Origin: Desulfoferula sp040751985
GTDB taxonomy: Bacteria; Desulfobacterota; Desulfarculia; Desulfarculales; Desulfarculaceae
Length of the DNA: 7,592 nucleotides
Direction of reading: 5' to 3'
NCBI GenBank assembly: GCA_040751985.1
Contig: JBFMFU010000091.1
Coordinates: 1-7,592 of the forward strand
Positions 1 through 5,987 of this stretch are shown here, piece by piece. Within the stretch, counting starts at the first letter, position 1; the number at the start of each line of letters is the position of its first letter. The notes under the pieces are model-generated. The model had not been told where the DNA came from and made no database searches. It saw nothing but the letters and a program-made list of their open reading frames with translations. The position numbers and the translations under genes were made by a program.

Positions 1-1032
1 CGGATCCGCGGCCTGCGGCTGGGCCTTGGGCGCGGGCGGTGCGGGGGCCGGCTGGGTCTTGCCGGCCGCGGCCTTCAGGTCGCTGCCGGCGGCCAGGCGG
101 GCGGGCGCCTCCTTGAGGGAGGGGGCGCCGCGCGGCCACCAGAAAAAGGCCGCCGCCGCCGCGGCCACCACCAGCAGCGACAGAGCCGCCCAGCCCCCCC
201 AGCCCCAGAGGGGCGGCAGGGGCAGGCCGCTGCGCTGGCCGCTCTGCGCGGCCAGGGCGGCCGGGCCGGCCTCCAGCAGCACGATGGTCACGTTGTCCTG
301 CCGGCGCTTGCGCTTGTCCAGGACCATCTGCCCCATGGCATCGCACTTTTCCTGGGCCGCGGCCGGCTGGCCCAGGCAGTACTGAATCTCCGCCTCGCTG
401 AGGGTGTTAAGGCCATCGGTGCAGAGCAGGATCTGGTCGCCCGCGCGCAGGTCCAGGGGCACCCGCGACAGGCTGATCTTGGGGATGCGGGGTATGCCCA
501 GGTAGCTGGTGAGCATGTGCCGCTTGTTGGCCTGGGCCTGGGCCTCGCCGGCCGATATCTGCCCGGCCGCAAGCTGGGCGTCCAGCTCCGCCCCAAAGGA
601 GTGCTCCTCGTTGATCATCTCCAGGCGGCCGTTTCGGAAGCGGTACAGGCGGCTGTCGCCCACCGACACCCAGTAGAGAAGGCCCCCCTGCACCACCGCC
701 GCCACCAGGGTGGTGCCCATGTCGCTCTCGTCGGCCATCTTGCGGATGGCCACCAGCAGGGCCTGGTTGGCCTGCAGCAATGAGCGCTGCAGGGCCTCGG
801 GTATGCCCTCCGCCTCCCGCTTCTGACCGTACTCCTCCAGGAAGGTGGTCACCGCGGTCAGGCTGGCCAGGGAGCCGTCGCTGTGGCCCCCCATGCCGTC
901 GGCCACCACCATCAAAAAGCCCTGGTGGGAGGCGATGACCTCCGGGGAGGGGTCGCTGGTGGCGAAGTAGTCCTCCTGCCGCTGGCGGGCCCCCTGGTTT
1001 TGAAAGCAACCGAAATCCACCCTGCTGGTCAA
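1..1032 (-). CDS. Membrane-anchored PP2C-family Ser/Thr protein phosphatase, 3' end missing
   Basis: A metal-dependent (PPM/PP2C) phosphatase that should remove phosphate from Ser/Thr residues of cytoplasmic proteins. Translated from the TTG at 1032, it keeps the family motifs: RQRQED (16-21, with Gln where NED is usual), ADGMGGH (44-50), MGTT before a VGDSR loop (D126), TDG (205-207) and a closing DNVTIV with D246. D21, D45, D206 and D246 are the expected Mn/Mg ligands, so the enzyme looks active. After the catalytic domain (about 1-255) come a Trp/Ala-rich membrane segment (276-299) and an Ala/Pro/Lys-rich tail, still open at codon 344 when the window ends. The catalytic part is probably cytoplasmic and the tail outside. 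The start is chosen because an in-frame TGA lies two codons upstream and GAGGTGA precedes the TTG; GTG at 1020 is the alternative. It is the third gene of the FHA operon, 98 bp after the VWA-FHA gene. The domain call is firm; the C-terminal domain is unknown. Confidence 0.93.
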   Translation of the reverse strand, partial: MTSRVDFGCFQNQGARQRQEDYFATSDPSPEVIASHQGFLMVVADGMGGHSDGSLASLTAVTTFLEEYGQKREAEGIPEALQRSLLQANQALLVAIRKMADESDMGTTLVAAVVQGGLLYWVSVGDSRLYRFRNGRLEMINEEHSFGAELDAQLAAGQISAGEAQAQANKRHMLTSYLGIPRIPKISLSRVPLDLRAGDQILLCTDGLNTLSEAEIQYCLGQPAAAQEKCDAMGQMVLDKRKRRQDNVTIVLLEAGPAALAAQSGQRSGLPLPPLWGWGGWAALSLLVVAAAAAAFFWWPRGAPSLKEAPARLAAGSDLKAAAGKTQPAPAPPAPKAQPQAADP

Positions 1033-1035
1033 ACG

Positions 1036-1042
1036 TCACCTC
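1036..1042 (-). promoter_or_regulatory. Ribosome binding site deciding the phosphatase TTG start
   Basis: The minus strand reads GAGGTGA, a seven-base match to the 16S anti-Shine-Dalgarno end, three bases before the TTG at 1032. The GTG at 1020 would sit 15 bases from the same site, too far. The TTG is therefore preferred. Confidence 0.6.
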
Positions 1043-1130
1043 GCAAAATGCGGGCCATCCGCGCCCGGCCCGGCCGGCCGCCGGCCAGGAGCGGTCGCTA
1101 TCTCCCCCCATCTGGACCCGGCGGTGCCTC

Positions 1131-2888
1131 CTACCCGGCGGACCGGGCCGGGGGTAGAGAGACAACCTTGAGGCGATAGGCGCTGTTGCCCAGCTCGATG
1201 ATGCTGTCGTCCTCCAGGGCCTCGGGGGTGTGCACCGGCACGCCGTTGAGCAGGGTGCCGTTGCTGGAGCCCAGGTCCTGCAGCAGCAGGCGGCGTCCGT
1301 TCCAGGTTATGCTACAATGCTGCTTGGAGACCTGGGGATCGTTCACCGTCACCTGGGAGCTGTGCCGGCCCAGGACCAGGCCCTGGCTGCCCACGCTGTA
1401 CTGGGCGCGGGTGCCCTGGGCCGGGCCCCGGAGCGCCGCCAGCTCGATGACCGCCTTGGGCTCCTCCTTGGCCGGCGGGACCAAGACGGTGCCCCCGGCC
1501 TCGGTGGGCGCGGCGTCGGCCAGGCCGCCGCCCGGGCCAATGCCGGCCGCCTCGCCCATAGCCGACAGGCCCTCGCCCCCGGTCGGGACCGCCGAGGCCG
1601 CCGGGGCCGCGGCCGTGGCCGGCGCTGAGCCTTTTTTCCGGAAGATCAGCCAGAGCAGCAGCGCCAGCAGGACAAACACCAGCAGGCCCGCGGCGGCCAA
1701 GATCCCCCACTGCCAGTACTGGTCGGTGGGCAGGCCCAGGTAGGCCAGAACCTTAACGGCATAGGCGCAGGCCTGGTCCAGCAGCGAGGCCGGGGCGGCC
1801 GGAGTCGGCGTCGCGGCCGGGGCCGCCGCCGGGGCCGCGCCCGGCCTAGCAGGGGCGGCGGGGGCAGTGGCGGCCTCAGGTGCGCCGGGCGCAGCGGGGG
1901 CGACGGGGGCAGTGGAGGCGCCGGGAGTGGCGGGGGCGGCCGCGGGAGGCGCAGGGGGCGCGCTCTCGCGCAGGAAGCTGACCCGCTTTTCCGCGGCCAC
2001 GGTGGTGGGCCCCTGCTGATAGATCACCTGCACCAGGTGCCAGGAGCCGTCGGCGCGGCCCTTATTCCACTCGGCGTCGATGACCAGCTGGGCGCTGATG
2101 TGCTTCTTGATCTGCTCGAACGGGCCCCTCGCCTGACTGGACGGCTGGTCGCGCAGGAACTGGCCGGAGTTGAGCTCCGACAGGCGCTTGAGCACGTCCA
2201 GGTAGCGCGGCTTGATGCGGGTGTAGCCCAGAGAGTAGATGGGTATGCCCATCTGGCGGTTGAGCCGCAGCAGGTCCTCCAGGGTGATGCCGCTGCCCTC
2301 GTCCTTGCCGTCGGAGACCACGATGATGACCCGGCGCACCGGCAGGTCGGCGTCGTAGCGCTGGTTCAGCTCCATGGCCGCCTTGACCGCGGAGTAGAAG
2401 CGGGTCTCGGCGCGGTCCGGCCGGATGGCCTGCAGCTTGGCCTTCAGAGCGTCCTTGTCCTGGCCGAAGTCCGCCGCCACCGTCACCTGGTCGCCGAAGG
2501 TCATCAGGGCCAGGCGGTCCTTGGGCCCCAGGCCATCGATGAACTTGGTCAGCCCGGCCGAAGCCCGCTGGAAGGGAGCCCCGGCCATGGTCTTGGAGAT
2601 GTCCAGGGCCACCACGTAGGCCACGCCTATGTCCGCCTGGGCGAAAGGCCGCACCTGCTTGAGGGGCAGGGGCTTGCCGTCCAGGCGCAGGGAGAGCTCG
2701 GCGGGCTTCACCTGCGTTAGCAGGGAGCCGTCCTGGTCCTGCAGCAGGGCGAAGATGGTCAGGCGCGGCAGATAGACCGCCACCTGGGGCAGCTCGAACT
2801 TGACCGGCGCCGCCTGGGCGGCGCAGGCCAGCCAGAGCAACAGGAAGAGCCCCGCGCCTAGCTGGACGGCTTTTCTTCCAACACCCAC
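1131..2888 (-). CDS. Signal peptide - VWA domain - transmembrane - FHA domain protein
   Basis: 585-residue membrane protein likely to link something bound outside the cytoplasm to phosphothreonine partners inside. A Sec signal peptide (1-26, ending AQA before APVKF) is followed by a von Willebrand A domain (about 85-260). Its MIDAS residues are D96-x-S98-x-T100 (DISKT, Thr in place of the usual second Ser), T130 and D193 in VVSDGKDE, so metal-dependent ligand binding is plausible. Next come a low-complexity Pro/Ala linker (310-368), a transmembrane helix (393-416) ending in RKK, a second flexible stretch, and a canonical FHA domain (about 500-577) with GRHSS (R508), SKQH (521-524) and SSNGT (N543). 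The positive-inside rule puts VWA in the periplasm and FHA in the cytoplasm. C22 is not in a good lipobox, so a lipoprotein is less likely. The GTG start has GGAGG seven bases upstream and overlaps the preceding gene by 31 bp, suggesting translational coupling. The domains are certain; the ligand and partner are unknown. Confidence 0.93.
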   Translation of the reverse strand: MGVGRKAVQLGAGLFLLLWLACAAQAAPVKFELPQVAVYLPRLTIFALLQDQDGSLLTQVKPAELSLRLDGKPLPLKQVRPFAQADIGVAYVVALDISKTMAGAPFQRASAGLTKFIDGLGPKDRLALMTFGDQVTVAADFGQDKDALKAKLQAIRPDRAETRFYSAVKAAMELNQRYDADLPVRRVIIVVSDGKDEGSGITLEDLLRLNRQMGIPIYSLGYTRIKPRYLDVLKRLSELNSGQFLRDQPSSQARGPFEQIKKHISAQLVIDAEWNKGRADGSWHLVQVIYQQGPTTVAAEKRVSFLRESAPPAPPAAAPATPGASTAPVAPAAPGAPEAATAPAAPARPGAAPAAAPAATPTPAAPASLLDQACAYAVKVLAYLGLPTDQYWQWGILAAAGLLVFVLLALLLWLIFRKKGSAPATAAAPAASAVPTGGEGLSAMGEAAGIGPGGGLADAAPTEAGGTVLVPPAKEEPKAVIELAALRGPAQGTRAQYSVGSQGLVLGRHSSQVTVNDPQVSKQHCSITWNGRRLLLQDLGSSNGTLLNGVPVHTPEALEDDSIIELGNSAYRLKVVSLPPARSAG

Positions 2889-3514
2889 TTAAAGTCCTCC
2901 GTACAGAGAGGAATGAACATATAACGCGTGCTGCCCAACTGGATGCGGTCGTAGGGCTTAAGCTGGGTCAGGCTCAACACCCGCTTGTCGTTGAGCCAGA
3001 CCTCGGGGTTGTCCTTGCGGTTGATGTAAAACTCGTTCTCCTGGTCGTAGTACTCGATCACCGCGTGCCAGCGGCGGCTGATGGCGGTGTCGTCGCCGCC
3101 CAGGGCGACGCTGGGCGAGTTCTGCGGGTCGCGGCCCAGCTCGTTGACCCCTGGCTTGATGCGGTAGTCGCGGCCCTTCTGAGGGCCGTCGGTGCACACC
3201 AGCCAGCCCACCACCGGCTCGAAGCCGCTCACCTTCTTGAACATGCCCACGGTCTCCCCGGCTGGGTCGGGCCGGTACATCTGGGTCGCCGTGGAGCCAT
3301 TCAGGCGGGCGGTGCTGGCCGTGGCGCCCAGGCCCGCGGTGGGGGTGGTCTCGCCGGGCAGCACGTCGTCGCCCAGTCCCTCGCCGCCCCGGGCCCCCAC
3401 CGTCTCTACGCCCCTGGTGCTGTCCAGGCCGCCGGCCCCCCGGCAATAGGGGCAAGAGTCGTGCTTTTCGGGGTCGTAAAAATGCTGGCTGGCGCTGCAT
3501 CTGATCATGACCAT
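2858..3514 (-). CDS. N-terminal zinc-ribbon, C-terminal FHA domain adaptor protein
   Basis: 218-residue soluble protein with no signal peptide or membrane helix, probably a cytoplasmic phosphothreonine-binding adaptor. The N-terminus carries C6, H11 in HFYD, and C21-P-Y-C24, a short zinc-ribbon-like knuckle found at the start of several FHA adaptor proteins. A Gly/Thr-rich flexible stretch (26-95) contains the similar motifs VETVGA, GETTPT and GETVGM, which could be phosphoacceptor sites. The FHA domain (about 100-200) has GR at 127-128, SRRWH at 146-150, N169 and N175. The NPEVWLND stretch replaces the usual SSNGTYVNG, so the second half of the binding loop is divergent. The ATG at 3514 is chosen because AGGAGG ends seven bases before it; an upstream GTG at 3577 lacks such a site. 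It is the first gene of the operon and overlaps the VWA-FHA gene. The FHA call is firm; zinc binding and phosphorylation are inferred. Confidence 0.9.
   Translation of the reverse strand: MVMIRCSASQHFYDPEKHDSCPYCRGAGGLDSTRGVETVGARGGEGLGDDVLPGETTPTAGLGATASTARLNGSTATQMYRPDPAGETVGMFKKVSGFEPVVGWLVCTDGPQKGRDYRIKPGVNELGRDPQNSPSVALGGDDTAISRRWHAVIEYYDQENEFYINRKDNPEVWLNDKRVLSLTQLKPYDRIQLGSTRYMFIPLCTEDFKWVLEEKPSS
2896..2900 (-). promoter_or_regulatory. Ribosome binding site for the VWA-FHA gene, inside the upstream gene
   Basis: GGAGG on the minus strand lies seven bases before the GTG at 2888, inside the last codons of the FHA adaptor gene. This fixes the GTG start and the 31-bp overlap. Confidence 0.7.
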
Positions 3515-3521
3515 CTCTGAT

Positions 3522-3527
3522 CCTCCT
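3522..3527 (-). promoter_or_regulatory. Consensus ribosome binding site of the FHA adaptor gene
   Basis: A perfect AGGAGG on the minus strand lies seven bases before the ATG at 3514. A second in-frame ATG at 3508 would be 13 bases away, so the first is preferred. Confidence 0.75.
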
Positions 3528-3686
3528 GCTTTATATGCCCCCGCGCGCCTTCCTGAATGTGGGCCGTCAATGGCCACGCGGGAAACAATTTTATCTTTTA
3601 CTAAGAAGGATGACCGCGCTGCGATACGGGCCCGCTAACCCATTTCTGTTTGCTGGCCAATACCTTACGCTATTTAGCCTGATGAT

Positions 3687-3720
3687 AGTTTCGCTTTCCG
3701 GCCCCCGTCAAGGTGAAACT
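3687..3720. repeat. Inverted repeat / hairpin, 11-bp stem
   Basis: AGTTTCGCTTT (3687-3697) pairs with AAGGTGAAACT (3710-3720) across a 12-nt C-rich loop. The pairing is continuous if two G-T pairs are allowed, and 9 of 11 positions are perfect as DNA. There is no T-run on either side, so it is not a standard intrinsic terminator. It could be an operator or a structured RNA leader element of the FHA operon. Confidence 0.55.
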
Positions 3721-3893
3721 TGGCCGCCAAAGGCCTCCTCGCGGCCGGCCTCTAAGCCAAATAAGCCTGTGCTTTCAAGGCCATAACCCGCCGGAGCGAG
3801 CGGCTGTCATTCCGTTGGCCAAGCGGCGGCGTTTTATGGATTCAGCTTCCTGGAAACCGCGCTCGCGTTGCAGTTAGCCTGGGTGCAAATGGA

Positions 3894-3944
3894 CCGCTGG
3901 CCGGGCGGGCGATTTAATGCAAACGACATCCACTTGGCCAGCGG
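3894..3944. repeat. Perfect 9-bp inverted repeat, 33-nt loop, upstream of cyclase
   Basis: CCGCTGGCC (3894-3902) is exactly complementary to GGCCAGCGG (3936-3944). The stem can grow by two G-T pairs and one G-C pair inward. The right arm ends just before the candidate promoter of the cyclase gene, so binding by a regulator is more likely than an RNA role. Chance occurrence in GC-rich DNA cannot be excluded. Confidence 0.45.
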
Positions 3945-3946
3945 AG

Positions 3947-3973
3947 TTGGCTCATAATAATTTAGAGTATAAA
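3947..3973 (+). promoter_or_regulatory. Possible promoter of the diguanylate cyclase gene
   Basis: TTGGCT (3947-3952) could serve as a -35 element and TATAAA (3968-3973) as a -10, but the 15-bp spacing is short; TAAACT at 3970 gives 17 bp with a poorer match. It lies in the most AT-rich patch before the gene and would leave a leader of about 55 nt. Weak support from sequence alone. Confidence 0.3.
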
Positions 3974-4035
3974 CTCGTAACTGGCCGTGCGGCACAGCCC
4001 CGCCGCCGGCCTCTTCTGCGGCGAAAGGACCTCGC

Positions 4036-5358
4036 GTGACCCTTGAGCTGACCATACTCATCTCCGAGGCGGTGATCGTCTATTTCCTGGTCCTGGGCGC
4101 CCACGCCCTGCGCCACCGCTTCGGCCTGGCCCACTACTACGCCCTGATCGGCGGCCTGACCGCCATCATGTCCTGGGTGACCGACGCCGGGGTCACGGTG
4201 CAGGTGGGCGGCGTCGCCTTCATGGTGGGCTCCACGGTTTTCTACACCTCCCTGCTGTTGGGCGTTTTCGTGGTCTACGTCTTCGACGGTCCGCGGGCCA
4301 CCCGGGTGGCCATCTCCACGGTCATGGGCGTGTCCATCATGGTGCCCCTGATCGCCATGGCCCTGAACCTGCAGATGAGCCTGTCGGGCGCGCCGGCCCT
4401 GGGCTACGTGCCCACCCCCAGCCTGCGCATCAACTCCGCTTCGCTCTTCGCCACCTTCATGGACCTGATCTTCCTGGCCATCGCCTGGGAGTACATGAAC
4501 AACCGCTTCCAGCGGGTGCCCCTGGGCATCCGGGCCTTCTTCACCCTGCTGGGGGTGATGTGGCTGGACGTGGTCTTGTTCGCCACTGGCGCCTTCGCCG
4601 GCACCCCGCCCTACCTGGCCATCATGGAAGGCACCGCCGTCAGCCGGCTGATCGTCTCCTGCTTTGCCGCGCCCATCCTCTGGGCCTACCTGGCCTGGCA
4701 GAACCGGCGCTGGCACGCCGAGATGACCCAGCGGCCGGTGCTGGCCATCCTCAAGGAGTTCGCCGAGATCAAAAAGGAGCTGTCCCTGGCCCAGCAGGAG
4801 ATCGAGCGCCGCAAAGAGGCCGAGCAGGCCCTCAAGGAGAGCCAGGAGCAGCTGCGGGCCCTGTCGGTGACCGACGAGCTGACCGGGCTGGCCAACCGGC
4901 GCTACTTCTGGGAGATGGGCCAGAAGGAGTTTCAACGGGCCGCCCGCTACGGCTCCCATTTTTCTCTGGTGCTGATGGACCTGGACAACTTCAAGGAGGT
5001 CAACGACACCCTCGGCCACGACGCCGGCGATCAGGCCCTGAAGAAGGTGGCCCAGATCGGTCTGGCGCGCATCCGGGCCGTGGACCTGCTGGCCCGGGTG
5101 GGCGGCGAGGAGTTCGCCCTGCTCTTGCCCGAGACCGACCTGCAGATGGCCCAGCAGGCTGCCGAGCGCATCCGCCAGGGCATCGCCGAGGAGATCATCG
5201 CCGTGGGCAGGGGCGCGGTGCGCGTCACGGCCAGCTTTGGGGTGGCCACCGCCTCGCCGGAGGCGACGAGCCTGGATGGCCTCTACAACCGGGCCGACCA
5301 GGCCCTGTACCTGGCCAAGAACAGCGGCCGCAACCAGGTCCGCCTGGCCAGCGCCTGA
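4036..5358 (+). CDS. Diguanylate cyclase with multi-pass VUT/YhhQ-like membrane sensor domain
   Basis: 440-residue inner-membrane enzyme expected to make cyclic di-GMP from two GTP. The GGDEF domain (about 275-438) is complete: SVTDELTGLANRR (277-289), DLDNFKEVNDTLGHDAGD (315-332), an active-site GGEEF (356-360), and the RxxD inhibitory site RAVD (347-350) five residues before it, so product feedback inhibition is likely. A helical linker rich in Glu/Gln/Lys (about 236-276) joins it to an N-terminal block of six or seven membrane helices (about 5-222). That block lacks PAS, GAF, CHASE or HAMP signatures. Its segment VYVFDGPRATR (80-90) and later RINSAS and WLD (176-178) line up, from memory, with the YhhQ/VUT transporter pattern, suggesting a vitamin-uptake-like sensor domain. 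The GTG start has AAAGGA six bases upstream. It stands alone on the plus strand and converges on mscL. The cyclase call is near certain; the sensor assignment is tentative. Confidence 0.95.
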   Translation: MTLELTILISEAVIVYFLVLGAHALRHRFGLAHYYALIGGLTAIMSWVTDAGVTVQVGGVAFMVGSTVFYTSLLLGVFVVYVFDGPRATRVAISTVMGVSIMVPLIAMALNLQMSLSGAPALGYVPTPSLRINSASLFATFMDLIFLAIAWEYMNNRFQRVPLGIRAFFTLLGVMWLDVVLFATGAFAGTPPYLAIMEGTAVSRLIVSCFAAPILWAYLAWQNRRWHAEMTQRPVLAILKEFAEIKKELSLAQQEIERRKEAEQALKESQEQLRALSVTDELTGLANRRYFWEMGQKEFQRAARYGSHFSLVLMDLDNFKEVNDTLGHDAGDQALKKVAQIGLARIRAVDLLARVGGEEFALLLPETDLQMAQQAAERIRQGIAEEIIAVGRGAVRVTASFGVATASPEATSLDGLYNRADQALYLAKNSGRNQVRLASA

Positions 5359-5385
5359 GCGCCCCGCCTTCCCCCACCGGCATCA

Positions 5386-5401
5386 GGCCCCGCCTGGGGC
5401 C
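5386..5401. terminator. GC hairpin between convergent genes, doubtful terminator
   Basis: GGCCCC and GGGGCC flank a GCCT loop, giving a perfect 6-bp stem 28 bp after the cyclase stop and on the far side of the mscL stop. There is no T-run on either strand, so it is not a classic intrinsic terminator. Its place between two convergent genes is the main argument. Confidence 0.3.
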
Positions 5402-5437
5402 GCAAGCTCTGCCATAAACCGCCCGCTGCCTCCGGCC

Positions 5438-5890
5438 CTAGCTGGGCAGTTGCGAGGTGCAGAAGGCGCACTTGCTGGCCTTCAGCGGCACCATGGACAG
5501 GCAGTAGGGGCACTCCTTGGTGGTGGGCGCGGCCGGAGCGGCCTTCTGTTTGCGGGTGAGTTTGTTCATGCCCCGGATGAGCATGAACACTGCCCAGGCC
5601 ACGATGAAGAAGCTGATGACGGTGTTGATGAAGGCCCCGTAGGCCAAGACCACCGCGCCGGCCTTTTGGGCCGCGGCCAGGCTGGCGTAGGGCCCGGCCG
5701 GGCTGCCGCTCTTGAGCAGGAGGTAGAAGCTGGAGAAGTCCACGTTGCCCAGGATCAGGCCCAGGGGCGGCATGATCACGTCCGAGACCAGCGACTTGAC
5801 GATGGTGCCGAAGGCAGCACCGATGATGATGCCCACCGCCATGTCCACCACGTTGCCGCGCATGGCGAACTCTTTAAATTCCTTCCACAT
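5438..5890 (-). CDS. mscL: Large-conductance mechanosensitive channel with C-terminal zinc ribbon
   Basis: 150-residue MscL, the homopentameric inner-membrane pore that opens under membrane tension to release solutes after hypo-osmotic shock. The N-terminal helix and first membrane helix (MWKEFKEFAMRGNVVDMAVG to MPPLG, 1-44) closely match the E. coli protein, including the pore-lining Gly/Ala pattern. The loop (45-83) and TM2 (about 84-107) follow, then the conserved MNKLTRK. After an Ala/Pro/Thr linker the protein does not form the usual Leu/Glu-rich cytoplasmic helix. Instead it ends with KECPYC (C127, C130) and KCAFC (C141, C144), a four-cysteine zinc ribbon. Length is slightly above the family norm. 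The ATG has GGAGGG six bases upstream. It sits 97 bp downstream of the MFS gene on the same strand and converges on the cyclase. The channel assignment is firm; metal binding is inferred from the cysteine spacing. Confidence 0.97.
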   Translation of the reverse strand: MWKEFKEFAMRGNVVDMAVGIIIGAAFGTIVKSLVSDVIMPPLGLILGNVDFSSFYLLLKSGSPAGPYASLAAAQKAGAVVLAYGAFINTVISFFIVAWAVFMLIRGMNKLTRKQKAAPAAPTTKECPYCLSMVPLKASKCAFCTSQLPS

Positions 5891-5926
5891 GGGGCTCCCT
5901 CCGGCCAGGGTTAGGCAACCGGCCCC

Positions 5927-5935
5927 ATCTTAGCA
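5927..5935 (-). promoter_or_regulatory. Possible extended -10 promoter of mscL
   Basis: The minus strand reads TGCTAAGAT, an extended -10 (TGn plus TAAGAT), about 36 bases before the mscL ATG. The -35 position is GC-rich with no consensus, which extended -10 promoters tolerate. It would let mscL be transcribed separately from the MFS gene. Confidence 0.35.
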
Positions 5936-5987
5936 AAATCGCCGGCCGCGCACGGGCCTTTAATGCGGCGCGGGTCCTTAGAGCGTA

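Larger units (their letters stand above)
3515..4035. other. Divergent intergenic spacer with hairpins and repeated motif, no gene
   Basis: 521 bp between the start of the minus-strand FHA operon and the start of the diguanylate cyclase. Open frames here (for example plus 3535-3786 and minus 3834-4061) show no ribosome site or recognisable domain. The base composition is less GC-rich than the flanking genes, with AT-rich patches near 3586-3604 and 3952-3973 that could hold the two promoters. It contains the two inverted repeats listed separately and several copies of a TGGCC-N-GCGG-like motif. No match to the conserved core of a c-di-GMP (GEMM) riboswitch was seen ahead of the cyclase. Confidence 0.7.

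Noticed and set aside
407..1165. Minus-strand open frame of 252 codons over the phosphatase
   Set aside because: It is Gly/Pro/Arg-rich out-of-frame translation; the neighbouring frame shows all PP2C motifs.
3688..3719. 32-base GTTTC...GAAAC unit resembling a CRISPR repeat
   Set aside because: Only one copy is present, with no spacer-repeat periodicity and no cas gene.
3535..3786. Plus-strand open frame of 83 codons in the divergent spacer
   Set aside because: No ribosome site, no recognisable domain, and it lies over the promoter and leader region of the FHA operon.
3900..4035. c-di-GMP riboswitch ahead of the cyclase
   Set aside because: The conserved GEMM core and its flanking helices were not found.
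3834..4061. Minus-strand open frame of 75 codons before the cyclase
   Set aside because: It overlaps the cyclase start and its ribosome site, with no domain or conserved motif.
3952..5019. Long minus-strand open frame (355 codons) opposite the cyclase
   Set aside because: Its His/Gln/Gly-rich translation is typical of the antisense of a GC-rich gene; the plus strand has an intact GGDEF domain.
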